Below are positions 24,623-36,400 of a DNA stretch of 64,000 nt, piece after piece. Within the stretch, counting starts at the first letter, position 1, and every line of letters starts with the position of its first letter. The position numbers were made by a program, and so were the translations under genes. The DNA comes from Cavenderia fasciculata (lineage: Eukaryota; Evosea; Eumycetozoa; Acytosteliales; Cavenderiaceae), in NCBI RefSeq assembly GCF_000203815.1, contig NW_004457624.1, positions 2,046,001-2,110,000 on the forward strand, given 5' to 3'. Below the pieces are notes generated by a model. That model was not told the DNA's origin. It saw nothing but the letters and a program-made list of their open reading frames with translations, and searched no databases.

Positions 24623-26860
24623 ATGAATTCTATATCATTATTTTCATTGGTCATTCGAAACATTGTAACAAGAAAGAGGATATTTGGGTTCATTCGATTG
24701 CACAGTCACTACCGGTTGCTTACGGTACTCGATGGCAGTGAATTAAACGCAAAGATGGCGTGTATCTATTATGAAGATTGGACACGTGTCGATTTGATTG
24801 TAAAGAATGGATTCTATGGCTTGTTGGTGGACAAGTTGTCTGCGGGATATCACCTGACGGGTATTGATGAGAGGTCACTACAACTCATCTGTCAACATGT
24901 AGTAGACACCAAATCATTCTTGGTGGTGTACCAGCGACTAAAGAGTCACTTTGTGTATCGTGATCTCATCCACTATGCATGTATTGGAGGTAATCTCGAG
25001 ATTGTAAGACTATTGGTACACCAGACCAACCCCATCAAACTGGATTGTTCAAGAATGTTGGAGGGTGCAGCACTTGGTGGTCACATCGAATTGATGACCT
25101 ATATCATTGCACACGTGCCTGGGTATCAAGACGAGTCGTTTCGCTCTAGTTATAGCTCGGCAATTAATATATTGACCGCTGCACTAAAATCTAGTTGTCC
25201 CACCGCTGCCTTTAATCTACTCGACCATCTACTACCAATCACCACAGAGCAAGTCATCATTCGTTATCACACGATAAAGTATCAGTGTCTCATGACCGGC
25301 TCTGAAAAGGTGTGTGAACGATTCCTCGGTAAAAGTCACCAATGTTACATCTCTGCGTTTAACCATTACATCAACAGCTATATGATGCATCACAGTACAT
25401 CAGTTCAAAAGCAAATGATGTACAATCTCTTGGCAAAGATTCATATGGATGACGATTCTGGCCAAAAAGTCATTGCATCAATAGAGTCAAAGGTATTTGA
25501 TTTGTTTCAACGCGCCAATCACCTCGATCCATCCGTGGAAGAATTCAATCTATTTGCAGTGATTGTTATATTGGTAGAGAAAAACTATCTCATCCAAAAC
25601 AGTAGTAGTGGACAAGATACAAAGATAGAAGATAATAGTGTACTCGATACATTCAAATCACTATTTAAAAAGGTTCATCAAACATTCCATAATAGAAACT
25701 CGTTGACTATTCTCACTGCCATTGTATATTATTTATCAAGTAAAATAGAGATCAGTATACGAAACCGCCAAACATACACTGAACAATTGATCAGCGTGGC
25801 AATGAAATTTGCCATTAAACGAGGTGATACTATCATGTTGGAAAGATTTGGATCGTTTGGAGGATACAATAACCTGTTGTATATGTATGCTTTGCAAATC
25901 GATAGTTTAGAAATGGCACGCTTTTTGGACACCAAGATTGAAAATCCTAGAATGTGGTTGCAAGGTCTGCGACCCAAATCAATTGCAATCCTTAAAAAAG
26001 CTCAAGAAAGGTTTGGACCTAAATACATATCATTTATACAACTATCTGATTTAGAGGGTATCCCAACCGACGTTTTACTTTACATCTGTTCTCTAATGGA
26101 TCGCACCGACAGTAGAAGAATGTCAATATGGGAAAAGGCAGTTCAAATAGCCGTCGAAACTGACAACCTTGAATTAATCAAAGAGATGATTAAAAGTGGG
26201 TACCCATTTTCCCCAGCCAACTTTTACAACTTTAGGTGGGTACTTGGTGCAAGAGATGTAAGCACCATTGAAACTATTTTAAAATCTACTATCTTTTCCA
26301 ATTGCACCTATCCCATGCAACGATGTATTGCTCAACGTGGAAGTGTAGAGTTGTTTGATATGGTGAGTAGATGCACTCATTTCAATGTACCAACACTACA
26401 AGTATGGCTATCCCTAGCAGCTGAATTCAACCGAATGGAATTGGTTGGTCATTTGGAACTAGTTTTATCACACAAACAACCAAATAATGGTGACATCATA
26501 CTGCCTAGTATCAATGGATTTTCATTTACAACATTAATTTCTTGGAGTACGTCTACGTCAAACATTGATGTATTTAAATACTTTTTACAGAGAACAAATT
26601 GGAGACCTGAAAAGAAACGAGTCTATGACTGTATCCTTGCCAATCCATCTACTTCAGTTTCATGTCTAGAGTATCTAATCGATTCTTCTTTTCAAGATGA
26701 TAAATCAGATGATTACCAACATCTTGTCTATTATCTAACCAATAGAAAAGACAAAATATCTGACATGACCTATCCCCTCTATGTCTTTTTATCCAATCGT
26801 CTAAAGATTCCAACTAATTCCATTATTCTAAATGGTTTTGATATATCTAAATACCAATAA
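24623..26860 (+). CDS. Ankyrin-repeat-like dictyostelid protein
   Basis: Single exon, 745 residues. The start at 24623 gives MNSISLFSLVIRNIVTRKRIFGFIRLHSHYRL, a beginning I associate with large dictyostelid families of F-box/ankyrin-like proteins; 24563 is an alternative in-frame ATG. Around residues 105-165 there are ankyrin-type units (RDLIHYACIGGNLEIVRLLV, then LEGAALGGHIELMTYIIAHV). Further degenerate units appear in the C-terminal half (TDNLELIKEMIKSGYPF, STSNIDVFKYFLQ). Helix-rich, no signal peptide, no membrane segment and no homopolymers. Such proteins occur in large, fast-evolving lineage-specific sets; function is unknown. Confidence 0.75.
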   Translation: MNSISLFSLVIRNIVTRKRIFGFIRLHSHYRLLTVLDGSELNAKMACIYYEDWTRVDLIVKNGFYGLLVDKLSAGYHLTGIDERSLQLICQHVVDTKSFLVVYQRLKSHFVYRDLIHYACIGGNLEIVRLLVHQTNPIKLDCSRMLEGAALGGHIELMTYIIAHVPGYQDESFRSSYSSAINILTAALKSSCPTAAFNLLDHLLPITTEQVIIRYHTIKYQCLMTGSEKVCERFLGKSHQCYISAFNHYINSYMMHHSTSVQKQMMYNLLAKIHMDDDSGQKVIASIESKVFDLFQRANHLDPSVEEFNLFAVIVILVEKNYLIQNSSSGQDTKIEDNSVLDTFKSLFKKVHQTFHNRNSLTILTAIVYYLSSKIEISIRNRQTYTEQLISVAMKFAIKRGDTIMLERFGSFGGYNNLLYMYALQIDSLEMARFLDTKIENPRMWLQGLRPKSIAILKKAQERFGPKYISFIQLSDLEGIPTDVLLYICSLMDRTDSRRMSIWEKAVQIAVETDNLELIKEMIKSGYPFSPANFYNFRWVLGARDVSTIETILKSTIFSNCTYPMQRCIAQRGSVELFDMVSRCTHFNVPTLQVWLSLAAEFNRMELVGHLELVLSHKQPNNGDIILPSINGFSFTTLISWSTSTSNIDVFKYFLQRTNWRPEKKRVYDCILANPSTSVSCLEYLIDSSFQDDKSDDYQHLVYYLTNRKDKISDMTYPLYVFLSNRLKIPTNSIILNGFDISKYQ

Positions 26861-26950
26861 TATATGAAATAAATCAATGTCGACAGTCAGATCCATATTT
26901 TGTTGTTATTGTTATTATTGTAGGTGTTTAAATATTATTTATTATTATTA

Positions 26951-27701
26951 TTATTGTGGAGGGGGAGGTTGTTGTAAAGAAGGAGGGGCGCCTGATTGTT
27001 GTTGTTGTTCTGTTGATTGAGATGGCGGTTGTTGTTGTTGGTATGCGTCACGTGCTGCAGCAAATAGACGTTGTTGTTCCTGTAACATTTCAGTCTTTGA
27101 TAGATTTTCAAATTTACGTGCAGATCTACTTGGTTTAGAAGATGCCTCTTCTTTATGTTTATCATATGTTTCTGTAACTTTTGGTGTATATCCATTAAAT
27201 CCCAATTCCTAAAATTGAATCGAATGTTCATTAATACAAGATCTATCTCTAGAGATAAGTTTGATTTGATTTGATTTGATTTGATTTGATTTGGTTTCAT
27301 ACATCTAAAGCTGTAATAACATGTTTTGCATCAATCATTCTTTTTCCATCTTTAAGACATATATCATTTGCTTCACTTGATATTAAATGTATAAATTCTA
27401 AAACAACAAAACAAATAGATGGATAGAATTAATCAAAATGATCCTCTAAAGAGTGATAATCTAATCTCTCCCTGATGATCAATACATACCAACGCAACAT
27501 TCTAATATTAAATCTCTCGTTTCGTTTGAGCATTTTACATCTTCTGGTAATATTTCTTTTATAAGCTTTGCTACAGTTGCTATATCGTATACAATCAAGA
27601 ATGAATGATTAGTATGTAGAACAAATGTATTTGTGTCGATTCAAAACAAACATACCCTTTGGCAATGAAAGATTATTCTCTTCTTTTTCTTTATCACCCA
27701 T
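26951..27701 (-). CDS. dr1: Dr1 / NC2-beta, TBP-binding transcription repressor
   Basis: Four exons on the minus strand: 27701-27656, 27579-27490, 27397-27303 and 27208-26951, giving 162 residues. The assembled protein reads through a histone fold: LPKATVAKLIKEILPEDVKC, ILECCVEFIHLISSEANDIC and KRMIDAKHVITALDELGF, which aligns in order and spacing with animal Dr1. After it come YTPKVTETYDKHK and LSKTEMLQEQQRLFAAARDAY, the conserved C-terminal helix, then a Gln/Pro tail. Dr1 pairs with DRAP1 to bind TBP on promoters and block TFIIA/TFIIB entry. All four short exons keep phase. It is divergent from COMMD2, with 293 bases between the two starts. Confidence 0.95.
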
Positions 27702-27961
27702 TCTATCTATATGATATTCTATTCTTCTTCCTTCTTCTTTATATATATAATGTATTTACAAGAGTTAGTTATGCGTACAACCAACTAATAATATGACTAA
27801 TGACGATGATGATGACTACTAGTTATAAAAGTATTAAAAGATTAGGAGCCAAAACCACTTTTTCAAACTTGAACTAGAAAAGTCTGAGTAAATTAATCTA
27901 TCAAAGATTCATGTTTCATTTTATTTAGCCTATTTATTCTTTTTATATATCTCACATACAT

Positions 27962-27992
<31 letters not shown>

Positions 27993-27994
27993 AT

Positions 27995-28821
27995 ATGATC
28001 ATTGTATTAGACAACAATCATAGAGAGGATTTACAATTCTTAAAGAATGTTTCATTAGATGGTAGGTTGAGAGACAATGAATGAATTTTATTACTTTCAT
28101 CAGTAACTAATTAGTTTAATCTATCTCTACTCACATAGTTGTAAAAGAGTTTTGTTATATATCATTAGATTTCATTCGAAAAGGAGATAATAAGAAGTTA
28201 TATTTAGGTGCTTCAAGTATGTTGTTTGAATCATAGCCAACCTTGGTATAAGGATCAGTAGTACTGATATTACGATACTTTACCTTTTATTTAGAGAAAC
28301 TTGGAGTATCACCAGATATAGTAGAGAATGTTGTTAAAGGAATATCACATCTCTTTTCAGAGTGTTCAAGATACATGTTGAATGAGACTGATTTTGTAGA
28401 TTCACTTTCACCTCTAAAGTTTGATCAAGAGTTGACCGACTACTTGAAAGATATGTACTTTGAACAAAGAAAAGATGTCAGAAATGTATTACAAGAGCTT
28501 TATCCACACCTTGATCACTATAACAACTTGGAATGGAGATTGGATGTACAGGTTGCCAATCGTAGTCTTCGTGGTCAAACCATCAATCCAATCTATATGA
28601 TCAAATTAACTACCCACAATTTACAACAAGAACTCAATCACAAGAATGATGAAGATTCATCATCGTCGTCATCGTCAACATCCACCTCTTCAAAAGGAGA
28701 AAAAGTACATTATTTACAAACCGATCCAAACAATCTTAAACATCTTTGCAATGAATTGGAAAATGCATTGGCTGAAATTAGATCAAATGATTGTCGTCGT
28801 ATTATGAGAAATATCAAATAG
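27995..28821 (+). CDS. commd2: COMM domain-containing protein 2
   Basis: Three exons: 27995-28061, 28139-28216 and 28295-28821, giving 223 residues. The N-terminal helical half ([55 protein letters not shown]) and the COMM domain ([20 protein letters not shown], then [20 protein letters not shown], and a terminus CRRIMRNIK) match COMMD2 along the whole length of the human protein. A Ser/Thr-rich insertion (residues ~175-190) lies inside the COMM domain. COMMD2 is one of ten subunits of the COMMD ring within the Commander complex, which recycles membrane proteins from endosomes. Confidence 0.95.
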
Positions 28822-29112
28822 TAAATAAATCCAAACCTAAACAACCATATTATATTATATTATTATATTAACCAAACACAATACAAATATCCAATTAAAG
28901 ATGTGTCGAATTGGAATAACACTTTGTTCCATTCAAAAAAGGTGGAGGAAACAATAAAATTGTTCAAATTTATTCCACCCAAATTTGCCGATGTTCAGCT
29001 GAGAGTGAGCATCATTCTTTCAATTTGAATGACCTCTAAATTAACCTACGCTTTTATCATATTCATATTATCGTTTGTTTTGTTTTATCTAACTAGTCAT
29101 AATATTACAGTT

Positions 29113-29166
<54 letters not shown>

Positions 29167-29202
29167 GTACAAGTTCAACATCATCACAATCAGAATAATA
29201 AT
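28822..29202. other. Spacer and probable 5' leader of the fumarylacetoacetase gene
   Basis: A/T-rich 3' flank of COMMD2, then a mixed section (28903-29010) with short inverted repeats such as GGTGGAGGAA / TTATTCCACC. From 29029 there is an in-frame ATG that would add a hydrophobic, Thr-rich N-terminus to the enzyme; see the FAH entry. Confidence 0.4.
29116..29166 (+). repeat. (ACA)n tract
   Basis: About 17 ACA/CAA units. If translated from the upstream ATG at 29029 it would encode about 20 threonines; if untranslated it is a typical CAA-rich dictyostelid leader. Confidence 0.95.
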
Positions 29203-30571
29203 ATGACAACATTAAAGAAGAGTTTTATTCCAGTATCGGCAGACTGTCATTTCCCAATTCAGAACCTCCCATACGGTATATTCAGTGTAGCTGGATCATC
29301 ACCACGTGTAGGTGTTGCTATCGGTGACTTTGTATGCGATCTCTCTGTTCTCGCTGATGCTGGTGTTTTCAACGGACCAATCTTAGGCTCAACTAAAGTT
29401 TTCCATCAAGTATGTTGTTGTTATCATCATATGATTAGGAGTTGATTTATACTAATAGTATTGATGTTGTTGTTGTTGTTTGTTGTTATACTTATAGGAT
29501 GCATTAAATGCATTTATGGAATTGGGTAGAAAGGCATGGACTGAAGCACGTACAACATTGATCAATGTATTGGACTCTGAGAATGCAACTGTTCGTGATA
29601 ACGATGAATTGCGCAAGTCTGCATTCCACCTCAGATCGAGTGTAACTATGCACTTGCCTGCTCGTATTGGTGACTATACAGATTTCTACGCTTCCAAGGA
29701 ACACGCCACCAACGTTGGTATCATGTTCCGTGGCAAGGAGAATGCTCTCATGCCAAATTGGTTGCACGTACCTATTGGCTACCACGGACGTTCCTCATCG
29801 ATTGTCGTGTCGGGTACCGATCTCAAGCGTCCATGCGGTCAGACCAAAGCCGACGACGAGCCCACTCCCCAATACACCACCTGCAAGCAATTAGACTTTG
29901 AGTTGGAGATGGCTGCTTTGGTCGGCACTGGCAACAATCTCGGCGAGCCAATCACCATTGACAATGCCAAGAACCATATCTTTGGTCTCGTCATTTTGAA
30001 CGACTGGAGTGCTCGTGACATTCAAAAGTGGGAGTACGTTCCACTCGGTCCATTCCTCGGCAAGAACTTTGGTTCGACCATCTCACCATGGGTCGTCACC
30101 ACTGACGCCTTGGAACCATTTGCCGTCGCCTCGCCCGTACAAGAGCCAACACCACTCCCATACCTCAAGGAAAAGAGTGACAAGAACACATTTGACATTA
30201 ACCTCTCGGTCGCCATCCAAAGCCCAAAGATGGATGCCCCAAAGGTCATCTCCAACACCAACCTCAAATATATGTACTGGACATTGAATCAACAACTCGC
30301 TCACCATACTGTCAATGGCTGCAACATGCGTGCTGGTGACATGCTCGGAACAGGTACCATCTCTGGTGCCACCGAAGACAGCTACGGCTCGATGCTCGAG
30401 CTCTGCTGGAAGGGTACCAAGACTGTCCCACTTGGCAACGGAGAAGAAAGAAAGTTCATTCTCGACGGTGACAAGGTTGTCATGTCTGGTGTTTGCAAGG
30501 GTGATGGTTATAACGTTGGTTTTGGTGATTGTGTTGGTACCATTCTTCCAGCTCAAATTATTAAATATTAA
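29203..30571 (+). CDS. fah: Fumarylacetoacetase
   Basis: Two exons, 29203-29409 and 29498-30571, giving 426 residues from the ATG that begins [19 protein letters not shown]; human FAH is 419. The N-terminal SH3-like part is followed by the catalytic hydrolase domain with its metal and acid/base signatures: [70 protein letters not shown] and [18 protein letters not shown]. It performs the last step of tyrosine breakdown, splitting fumarylacetoacetate to fumarate and acetoacetate in the cytosol. The frame is open upstream to an ATG at 29029 that would add 58 residues with a membrane-like helix and poly-Thr; homology supports the later start. Confidence 0.95.
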
Positions 30572-30681
30572 AAATTTAATTTACAAAAATAAACTAATTA
30601 AATAAATAGATACAATATATACATAAAATTAATGTGTTTTTCTCAAATGATTCCCTCTCCATGAGAAAAAGGAGAATTTAT

Positions 30682-33600
30682 TTAGGATGATTGTTGTTCC
30701 AATAATTTTAATTCTTCACGTAATTGATTCAACTTTTCAATCTTTGTTTGTTGTACAGCTTGTGGAACTCTTTGCTTAAATGATGGGTTTGAAATGGTAG
30801 TTTCGATATCTTTAATCCATTCTTCCAATTTTTTCTTTCTTGCATTTAATTCTTGATTTTCACTAGATGCTGCTGCTGCTGGATTATTCTTATTTAATAA
30901 TCCATTATTTGCTACCTTGTCATATTGTAATATCATTAAACAATTTTCATCAACTTTATGTTGAATAGTTTCAAACTATATTTAAAAAAAAAAAAAAGGA
31001 TGTTAATGTTTAATATTATCTATAAGTATTCTCTAATATTACATACATTATTATTATTATTATTAATTATTGTTTGATTAAATGATAAATTACAATTAAC
31101 CATTTTTTCAATTTCTTCAATTTGATTTTTCAAAGCTTCAAGAGTGATCGAATGATTGGTATTAATTGTTAGATTAATTTTGGTTTGTGGATGAATGTTT
31201 GAGGATTTTCTAGTTGATCTAACAAAGTGAAGTGAAGATTGAATCGATTCTACCAATGGTTCGGCACCTTGGTTGAGAATGCAACTATTGTGTAGCGAGT
31301 AGGTGGATGGCGAGGGATACTCTGCAATCATGATAGAGGCTGGTGCAGAGGCATGTTTGGGGAGTCTTTGCCAAAGATCTTCGGTAATGTATGGCATGAA
31401 TGGATGTGCAAGACGGAGGAATGTTTCCAAAACACTTCTCATCACAACGACCGAGTGTTGGTTACTTTGCTTGATGGTAGGTAGTGATAGCGATGCTTTG
31501 GTCATCTCTAAATAGAAATCACAGTAATCGTATTGGAAAAAAGTGTAAAGTGCTTGTGAAGCTACTGAAAGATTGAGTGTACTAAATGCATCCTCTACAA
31601 CTGTGGTGAGGTTACCCAAACGATTAAGAATCCATCTATCAATCACCGAAATGGAGTCGTTTGACCATGGGACACTCTCATCACCTTGATAATATATTGG
31701 GTGTTCGAGGTTGTCCACAACGACAGAGTTTGTCTTGTCGATGGTCATGAGTACAAGTTTGGCAGCATTCCAAATCTTGTTACAGAATAAACGTTGACCA
31801 ATGATTCTACTGAGATCCAAATTAATGTCCTTGCCAGAGATTGGGAATTGGGAGAGTGCGATTCTAAGGGCATCAGTTCCGCATTGAGGGATACCTTTGG
31901 GGAACTCCTTTTCCAATCCCTTGGTTGCCGTATTCTTTTCTTGTTCGCTGAGATTTGATTCGCGAAGGTTCTGAACGAGTTGGGGTAGTTCAATACCGTT
32001 GATAACGTGGAGGGGATCGATTACATTACCGAGTGACTTGCTCATCTTTCTTCCTTGAGAGTCACGGATGAGTGGATGAAGGAGGACCGTTTCAAATGGA
32101 GGTTGTTGTTGGTTGTTGGCGTCGAATAAAGTACTGCACATCATGACCATTCTAGCAACCCAAAAGAACATAATGTCTGATCCAGTCTCCATCACATCGA
32201 GTGGGTAGAATTTAGAGAGATCCAATGACTTGTTGTCTGGCCATCCAAGAGCCGACATGGGGAAGAGACTACTTGAAAACCATGTGTCTAGGACATCGTC
32301 ATCCTTGATCAGTTCAAATGCACCTCTCTTTAATCCAAAGGTTTTGATTGCCGACTCTGTGGCTGTCTCGAGGTCTTCACCGACCACCCATTTTTCATCT
32401 TTGGCAGTGATTCCATCGGCAATGACACGGTATGCTGGGATTGGATTACCCCACCACAATTGTCTAGAAATGCACCAGTCTTGTATATTGTCCAACCAAC
32501 GCAACCAATCGGCTTGGTACGATTCAGGAACAAATTTTAACTTGTCGTCCCGAGCAAATTGAGCAGCTCTTGCTCCCATTTCCTTGCAATCGACGTACCA
32601 TTGTGGTTTGAGAATTGGTTCTAAAAGATCACCTGAACGACTACACACTGCCAGTGCGGTTGGATGTGGTCTCTTTCCTTCATAAAGTCCCTTTTCCTTT
32701 AGTGCTTTGATCACGTCGTGACGTGACATGAGTCTATCCTTTCCACTAAACTCTCCACAGTGCTCGTTTAATTTACCGTCTTCACACATGATATTGATAA
32801 ATTCTAATTTGTGACGTTGTCCACACTGATAATCGTTGAAATCGTGAGCTGGTGTAACCTTGACAGCACCAGTTCCAAGAGTCATGTCTACCAAAATGTC
32901 ATCACCAACGACTGGGATCAATCTATCCGAGAATGGGTGTCTACACATCTTTCCAATCAAATGTTTGTATCTCTCGTCCTTTGGATGTACTGCAATGGCA
33001 GTATCACCGAAAATAGTTTCAACACGTGTTGTACTGACCACCAAATACTCTTCTTTACTATCATCATCTATTCTATACTTGACATCGTGAATAACACCAA
33101 ATTCATGTGTTCTTGGTTGAGTTTTGAGTTTGTACATGGTTGGCTTTTCAAAGGTGATGTGGTCCACCTCGATATCAGAGATAACACTTTGCAGTTGTGC
33201 ACACCAATTGACGAGTCTTGTCGATCGATAGATCAACCCACGTCTGTACAATGTAAGGAATGCTGTTTGGACAGCAAGTGCACGTTTGTCGTCCAATGTA
33301 AACACCGATCTACTCCAATCCAACGAAGAACCAGTCTTTTCTAATTGTGTGTTGATATTGGCCGAGTACTTGTCAGTCCATTTGAATACTTGCTCCAAGA
33401 ACTTTTCTCTACCTAGGTCGTGTCGCGACAGACCTTGTTTCACCATGATCTCCTTCTCGACAGCCACCTGTGTAGCAATACCACTGTGATCCAATCCAGG
33501 AACCCAAAGTGTATCGTATCCCATCATTCTCTTGTATCTCACCAATGCATCTTCGATTGTTGTTGTCAAAGCATGACCAATATGTAAACTACCAGTTACA

Positions 33601-33872
33601 TTTGGTGGTGGTAATACCATTGAGAATCGTTTCTTATTCTTGTTGTTTGTATCTTCAGTCTTGGTTGATGATGGTTTAAAGTAACCATTGTCTTTCCACC
33701 ATTGATATTTATTCTCTTCAACCGCTACAGAGTTGTATGATGATTTGAATGCTTCTTGATTGATTACATATTGATGACTAGTAGAATACAGTCGTAATCC
33801 TCGACTTGTTACTATAGACAGTCGCGTAACACTGGCTGTTGTGCCAGCTAGACTCGTTATCAATCTATTCAT
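30682..33872 (-). CDS. valS: Valyl-tRNA synthetase, possibly mitochondrial or dual-targeted
   Basis: Two exons on the minus strand: 33872-31047 and 30975-30682, giving 1,039 residues. Class I signatures are intact: HIGH motif in PPPNVTGSLHIGHALTT, GLDHSGIATQVAVE, the editing domain with GTGAVKVTPAHDFNDY, and the KMSKS motif in GRKMSKSLGNVIDP. The anticodon-binding region contains DYCDFYLEMTK. The second exon supplies the Val-specific C-terminal coiled-coil arm (ISNPSFKQRVPQAVQQTKIEKL), which grips the tRNA; an Asn run sits just before the intron. The first ~35 residues (MNRLITSLAGTTASVTRLSI, then SRGLRLYST) are basic, Ser/Thr-rich and without acids, like a mitochondrial presequence. The GST-like extension of animal cytosolic ValRS is absent. 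Whether a second ValRS exists cannot be seen here. Confidence 0.95.
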
Positions 33873-34035
33873 TCAAAGAGAGAGACACAAATTATAACTA
33901 ATAAAAGATCTATAATCGAATGTTCACATTTTCCCTCCCACCAAAAGTTTCATTTCTTTTTTAAAAAACATATAATTATAGTTATCATTAATATCTCATC
34001 ATACAAGATAATTATATAGATAGATAGATAGAAAC

Positions 34036-35016
34036 ATGTCAGATGTTGATATGAACGATAGTCATGTTGATCAAGTCGATCAAGATGATGATAATACTAT
34101 ATCAACAACATCAACGACATCTACAACAAGCACTACTACTTCGACGAATGGGAATAACAATAATAATAATAGATATGACAACGATAGTACAATGAAAGAA
34201 TATAATGAACAAGATAATGAAGATGAACATCACAACAACAACAACAAAGAGAATGGGAAAAAGAAAGAGGAGTACAAAGTATCAAATATAACAAAGACAG
34301 CACTCCTCAATAACAATAACAACAATCATAGCAATGGAAGCAATAACACTGCCTCTAACCAAGACGAAGATGGTAGAGGAGGTACTGCATACTTGTACAA
34401 TAATAGTAAAGACGATATTGATCTGTCACAAACCAACTTGGACGAGCCTAGAGATGCTCGTGTCATCAAAAATATATTAAAGACTATGGGCGTGCAACAA
34501 CACGACTCTCGAGTCGTCAATCAACTCATGGAATTCATGTACAAGTACGTCTATGAGGTGTTGCAAGATTCAATGGTATACAGCGAGCATGCAAACAAAC
34601 AAGATATTGATATTAGTGACATTCGTCTTTCAATTCAATCAAGAGTTAATTTCTCTTTTACTCAACCTCCTCCAAGAGAAGTATGTTTTGAAATATTGAA
34701 TGAATGACCATCATCATCATCATTGACTAATCAATTTGTTATTTGTTATTATTAGTTATTATTATCAATAAGCGAAGAATTAAACAAAGTTCCATTACCT
34801 CCAATTCCAAACAAATTTGGTATTCTTTTACCACCCGACGAATATTGTTTAAACTATCCAAACTACCAAGTAGACCCACCCAAACAAGTAAAAGAACCCC
34901 CACAACCATTGGTTGCAAATACTTCAAAAGGACACTATAACAAAAAGATTGCAGACAAACAAATTCCAATCAAATTATCATCTCATCATCATAATCATCA
35001 AAATGGTAATCAATAA
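34036..35016 (+). CDS. taf9: TFIID subunit 9 (TAF9)
   Basis: Two exons, 34036-34680 and 34756-35016, giving 301 residues. Residues 1-130 are Asp, Thr, Asn and Glu-rich disordered sequence typical of dictyostelid proteins. The histone fold starts at RDARVIKNILKTMGVQQHDSR and runs through LMEFMYKYVYEVLQDSMVY and DISDIRLSIQSRVNFSFTQP, then PPREL joined over the intron. The second exon supplies the conserved TAF9 tail, LPPIPNKFGILLPPDEYCL. TAF9 pairs with TAF6 in TFIID and SAGA. It is divergent from ValRS, with only 163 bases between starts, a likely shared promoter. Confidence 0.94.
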
Positions 35017-35173
35017 TAATTAATAATAATAATAATTAATAATAATTGATAATAATAATTAATACCAACTAAATAATATATAGATGGTCTGGTGGGATGA
35101 TGAATAAATTAAATCAAAAAATTGTAAAGATAGATGATATAGAGTAGAGGAGAGTTTATTTAAATTTTAATAT

Positions 35174-36400
35174 TTAATCTTTAAATAATAATGATAAATC
35201 CTTTTTAATATTTTGATACCATTCTCTATCTTTTAACTTGTCATAAGAGGTACCAGCAATGGTTGCAGAGAATTCATCCAATAGTTTGAGTTCACGACAA
35301 CCAAAACTCTTGCCCATACGAATAAAATATTCAAATGGCAAGAACCAAATCTTTGGATCACTTTCCATTACAGAGATGACCATGGTTTTGTTCTTGGATA
35401 GTGGAATGAATCTCCATCCGTGGTAAAATATGTCAGGATAGGCAAATCCAGTTGGAAGGGGTGGTAGATCGTAATCAGATGGTCTGTTATTGGCTCCATT
35501 GTAAGAGACAATGTATGACCCATCTGGTAGTGGAAAAGAGAGTCTCCAACAATAGGCTGCTCTATTCAAAATGATAAATTTACTCAAAATAGAAATAATG
35601 GAACAAAGATAGGTTCCATCAGATGGAGTAACAGTCTTTCCATGTTGATACCATTTCCATGTATTAAATATATCAATTTCTTGAGTTCTCATTAAACAAT
35701 TAATTAATGGTCTATCAATAATTTCTAAAAAGAGAGAGAAAAATAAATATATGAATTAAATAATTAATAAATAAAAGAGGATAAATATTTATATATTACA
35801 ACATACTAATAAACTTTCTTGATTTTAATTGACGACCTTCATATCTATAGGAATATTCAGTAGTGTGTTCCAATACCGGATCTTTAATATATCCATCTTC
35901 ATTGATAAAAGCATCGATGAGGTCATAATATTGTTTGGCTTCTCTTTGTAAAACTGCATAACATTTATTACAATCAATAAAAAGTTGTATTTCATCACTT
36001 AAATCATCTAAATATATAAATAAATAATATATTAATATTAATATTTATATTTTAATATTAATTTTTGATAAATACTATTCTCTAAATCCAATTTTTTGAT
36101 TGTTGAATTAATACGAGACATCAAAATTAATGAATCAACATGTGAATTTTTGTTTTTTTTTAAATCCATAGCCTTTTCCAAAACCATTTGATACGATGAT
36201 GGGTCATCCAAAGGCTTGACCATCTCCAAGAATTGGTCCATTGAAAATCCGTTGTGGAGACGTTTCCAACTGTTGTAATGGACTGATGGATAATCAATTC
36301 CGCATTGTGACTCTTTTAACGACTTTTTCCAATAATATGAAAGTGCTCCAACCATAGCAGCAGCTCCAGTAGCTGTTAATAGAAAATAATTGCTAAACAT
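35174..36400 (-). CDS. START-like lipid-binding domain protein with N-terminal membrane segment
   Basis: Three exons on the minus strand: 36400-36076, 36007-35807 and 35724-35174, giving 358 residues. I start at MFSNYFLLTATGAAAMVGAL; an ATG at 36454 in the same frame is A/T-rich and less likely. Residues ~3-25 form one hydrophobic helix followed by KK, so the protein is probably anchored with its bulk in the cytosol. Residues ~130-350 look like a START domain: DRPLINCLMRTQEIDIFNTW, then AAYCWRLSFPLPDGSYIVSY, DIFYHGWRFIPLSKNKTMVI and SDPKIWFLPFEYFIRMGKSF. This is the usual order of the START beta-sheet and C-terminal helix. The ligand is unknown. It converges with TAF9 (157 bases between the stops). 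Confidence 0.72.
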
